Of a stretch of 7,635 nt of DNA, positions 5,971 to 7,635 are shown one piece after another; positions within the stretch are counted from its first letter, which is position 1; the number at the start of each line of letters is the position of its first letter. The notes under the pieces were generated by a model that was not told where the DNA came from, did not search any database, and saw nothing but the letters and a program-made list of their open reading frames with translations. Source of the DNA: JAGXLP01 sp042218715 (GTDB taxonomy: Bacteria; Bipolaricaulota; Bipolaricaulia; M55B111); the NCBI GenBank assembly GCA_042218715.1, contig JBDGQU010000167.1:1-7635 (forward strand). Reading direction: 5' to 3'. Made by a program: the position numbers and the translations under genes.

Positions 5971-7314
5971 TTGGATTTATTCGGGACCGACGGAGTCAGG
6001 GGGGAAGTGAACGTCGATATTACTCCTGAACTGGCGTTAAAGCTGGGAAAGGCGACGGAAATTATTACCGAAAAAGGGGATGCGGTGCTTGTCTGCACGG
6101 ATACCCGAAAATCAGGTAGAACTCTCGAGTGCGCGCTTGGGTCGGGCATTTCTTCAATAGGTAGAAAAGCTTATTTGCTTGAAGTTCTACCAACTCCGGC
6201 TATACCTATCCTATTGGACAAGTTTGATGCTGAAGTCGGGGCCGTAGTTTCTGCCTCTCACAATCTTGCAAAGGATAATGGGATAAAATTCTTTAACTCC
6301 AGAGGGCTTAAATTGGCCCCAAACGTGGAGGAGAAGCTCGAAAAATTCATCGTCACTCGAGAAAGTGAGGCCGGGGCCAGCTGGGAAGGTATTGGGGACA
6401 TAAAAAGGGTAGATAATTCCGAAGAACTATACCTTGAGTCAGTAAAGGAAAGGTTTTCCTATGGTTTACCTGATCTTTCTGATGTGACAATGGTGGTTGA
6501 TTGTGGTCACGGAGCTACCTATCGGGTAGGACCCGATATATTCACCGAACTTGGTGCGGAAGTTATAGAAATTGGAGTAAACCCTACTGGGTTCAACATC
6601 AACAAACAGTGTGGTTCTACATCCCTTGACAAACTCAGAGGGGAGGTTCTCTCTCGAGAAGTAGATCTCGGGGTAGCTTTCGACGGGGACGGGGACCGGG
6701 CAATATTCCTGGATGAAGAGGGGAACGAGATCAACGGGGATAGGGTTCTTTACATAGCGGCGAAGTGGCTGTTGAACAGGGGAGAACTGGAACCCAGGAC
6801 CGTTGTTTCTACCGTGATGAGTAACCTTGGTTTGGAAAAGTCTTTAACTGAACTTGGTATTAATCTTATCAGGACTCAGGTCGGGGACAAATACGTCGCT
6901 CAAGAAATGGTTGACCGGGAAGCTCTGGTTGGGGGAGAGCAATCCGGACACATTATATTTCGGGAAATTAATACCACGGGGGACGGGCTGATAACGGCGC
7001 TTATGATGTTAAAAATACTGCAAGAGACGGATAAAAAACTTTCCCGGCTAGGTAGCGGTATGATGCATTACCCTCAGGTCCTCAACAACATTCCGACAAA
7101 AAACAAGGAAGACTTGAGGGCGAATACTAGAATAAGCGAGGAAATTTCCAGGTGGAAAGGAGAACTTGGAGAAAGAGGCCGTATTCTGGTTCGACCTTCG
7201 GGAACACAGGATGTCGTAAGGGTGATGGTTGAGGGGCGGACCCAAGAGCGAGCCGAAGAAGTGGCCCACCAGCTGGGACAATTTATCGACGAGCAATTAA
7301 ACCAGGATAATTAA
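5971..7314 (+). CDS. glmM: Phosphoglucosamine mutase
   Basis: GlmM interconverts glucosamine-6-phosphate and glucosamine-1-phosphate in the cytoplasm, a required step toward UDP-GlcNAc and peptidoglycan. Its 447 residues match the family length. The N-terminal LFGTDGVRG (3-11) is diagnostic. The phosphorylated catalytic serine is S96 in SASHN. Mg2+ ligands D238, D240 and D242 lie in FDGDGDR. The sugar-binding loop is GGEQSGHI (321-328) and the phosphate-binding loop is RPSGT (408-412). NINKQCGST (209-217) favours GlmM over phosphomannomutases. Two family positions differ: the usual Pro after SASHN is L99, and the usual Glu-Pro after RPSGT is Q413-D414. All catalytic and metal residues remain, so activity is expected. 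Translation starts at TTG and is probably coupled to the preceding acetyltransferase-like gene. The 50-nt intergenic repeat begins at the base after the stop codon. Confidence 0.96.
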   Translation: MDLFGTDGVRGEVNVDITPELALKLGKATEIITEKGDAVLVCTDTRKSGRTLECALGSGISSIGRKAYLLEVLPTPAIPILLDKFDAEVGAVVSASHNLAKDNGIKFFNSRGLKLAPNVEEKLEKFIVTRESEAGASWEGIGDIKRVDNSEELYLESVKERFSYGLPDLSDVTMVVDCGHGATYRVGPDIFTELGAEVIEIGVNPTGFNINKQCGSTSLDKLRGEVLSREVDLGVAFDGDGDRAIFLDEEGNEINGDRVLYIAAKWLLNRGELEPRTVVSTVMSNLGLEKSLTELGINLIRTQVGDKYVAQEMVDREALVGGEQSGHIIFREINTTGDGLITALMMLKILQETDKKLSRLGSGMMHYPQVLNNIPTKNKEDLRANTRISEEISRWKGELGERGRILVRPSGTQDVVRVMVEGRTQERAEEVAHQLGQFIDEQLNQDN

Positions 7315-7364
7315 TACCAAAATTAAGATGGTTTTGACTTGTTAAATTAACAGGGAAGAGTTAA
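7315..7364 (+). repeat. Copy C of the ~50-nt intergenic repeat
   Basis: This is the inverted partner of 7-55: TACCAAAATT, a divergent 6-nt segment, then GTTTTGACTTGTTAAATTAA and on through CAGGGAAGAGTTAA, with one mismatch in the last 34 nt. It starts immediately after the glmM TAA. The GTTAAATTAAC core is a near-palindrome. It lacks a GC-rich stem and T-run, so it is not a standard intrinsic terminator. Confidence 0.75.
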
Positions 7365-7396
7365 CCGAAAAACTTATTTGATAAACGGGAATTGGT

Positions 7397-7507
7397 CCAG
7401 CACCCAGTTTAATATAGACTTCGAACGGAAAACCAGCTTACAGAAGACACGATTTCTGGTGAAGGTATTTACCACCGGTTGGTTATCGATATTAAACTGG
7501 GTGCTGG
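7397..7507. repeat. Inverted-repeat element with perfect 19-bp arms (MITE-like or structured RNA)
   Basis: The left arm 7397-7415 (CCAGCACCCAGTTTAATAT) is perfectly complementary to the right arm 7489-7507. The 73-base interior has weaker pairing, with alternatives such as ACCAG (7432-7436) with CTGGT (7456-7460), or CAGAA (7441-7445) with TTCTG (7454-7458). No protein is encoded and no clear flanking duplication is seen. Its arms share CACCCAG/CTGGGTG with the closing stem of the structure at 1125-1241. A small mobile element or a stable RNA hairpin downstream of glmM are both possible. Confidence 0.6.
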
Positions 7508-7635
7508 GTGGAGGTGTGGAGAGAGCAGTTTGATTTACCGCTTTAGATATTACCTAATAGGTGAAGATAATTAAGTTTTGCAACTAAGGACTATTTTTCC
7601 TGTAGACTGAATTAGAAGCTGGTTCTAGGAGAGAG
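7508..7635. other. Gene-free right end of the window
   Basis: No coding region or RNA gene is apparent. An 11-base palindrome, ACCTAATAGGT (7552-7562), is the only operator-like site. The final 22 bases (7614-7635) match 221-242 at 17 positions, identical over TAGGAGAGAG, suggesting that another copy of the left-end repeat cluster continues beyond the window. Confidence 0.5.

Noticed and set aside
7315..7364. Intrinsic terminator of glmM
   Set aside because: The only local stem is CAAAA with TTTTG, which is AT-rich and not followed by a T-run. The same unit occurs away from gene ends at 7-55, so a repeat is the better description.

Overview
This window is a stretch of bacterial chromosome. 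It carries five protein-coding genes, all on the + strand, and three intergenic stretches of more than 300 bases filled with inverted repeats and likely RNA structure. The organism looks bacterial: there are AGGAGG-type ribosome binding sites, GTG and TTG starts, a bacterial-type GlmM and a six-helix ABC half-transporter. Base composition is middling. Codon use leans to AGA/AGG for Arg and ATA for Ile, which is common in anaerobic or thermophilic deep-branching lineages. The phylum cannot be fixed from the sequence alone. No transposase, phage gene, toxin-antitoxin pair, CRISPR array, tRNA or rRNA was seen.

Layout. Positions 1-328 hold no gene but a nested imperfect inverted repeat (about 30-222) that could fold into a long hairpin, with further repeat copies on either side. 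Next come a HAD-family hydrolase (329-1009) with no visible ribosome binding site, and a probable terminator (about 1026-1069). Positions 1070-1386 hold a strong promoter-like -10 box, a rod-shaped RNA fold (1125-1241), a second -10 box inside an inverted repeat, and alternative small hairpins. This leads into an S9 prolyl-oligopeptidase-type serine peptidase (1387-3315). An ABC exporter half-transporter (3370-5169) follows at 54 bp and could share its transcript. A hairpin with a T-run (about 5171-5216) then separates these from a two-gene unit: a short left-handed beta-helix acetyltransferase-like protein (5260-5964) and phosphoglucosamine mutase glmM (5971-7314, TTG start, 6 bp gap). From 7315 to the end there is no gene, only a repeat copy starting one base after the glmM stop and a second inverted-repeat element with perfect 19-bp arms.

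How the genes work together. The clearest functional unit is the last pair. GlmM converts glucosamine-6-phosphate to glucosamine-1-phosphate. The beta-helix protein keeps the His-containing motif of the GlmU acetyltransferase domain but has no nucleotidyltransferase domain, so it may acetylate that product on the way to UDP-GlcNAc. The HAD enzyme, peptidase and exporter show no firm link to this pathway.

The most unusual content is non-coding. One repeat unit of about 50 nt occurs in opposite orientation at the two ends of the window. Three further structured or palindromic elements have no family I can recognise.
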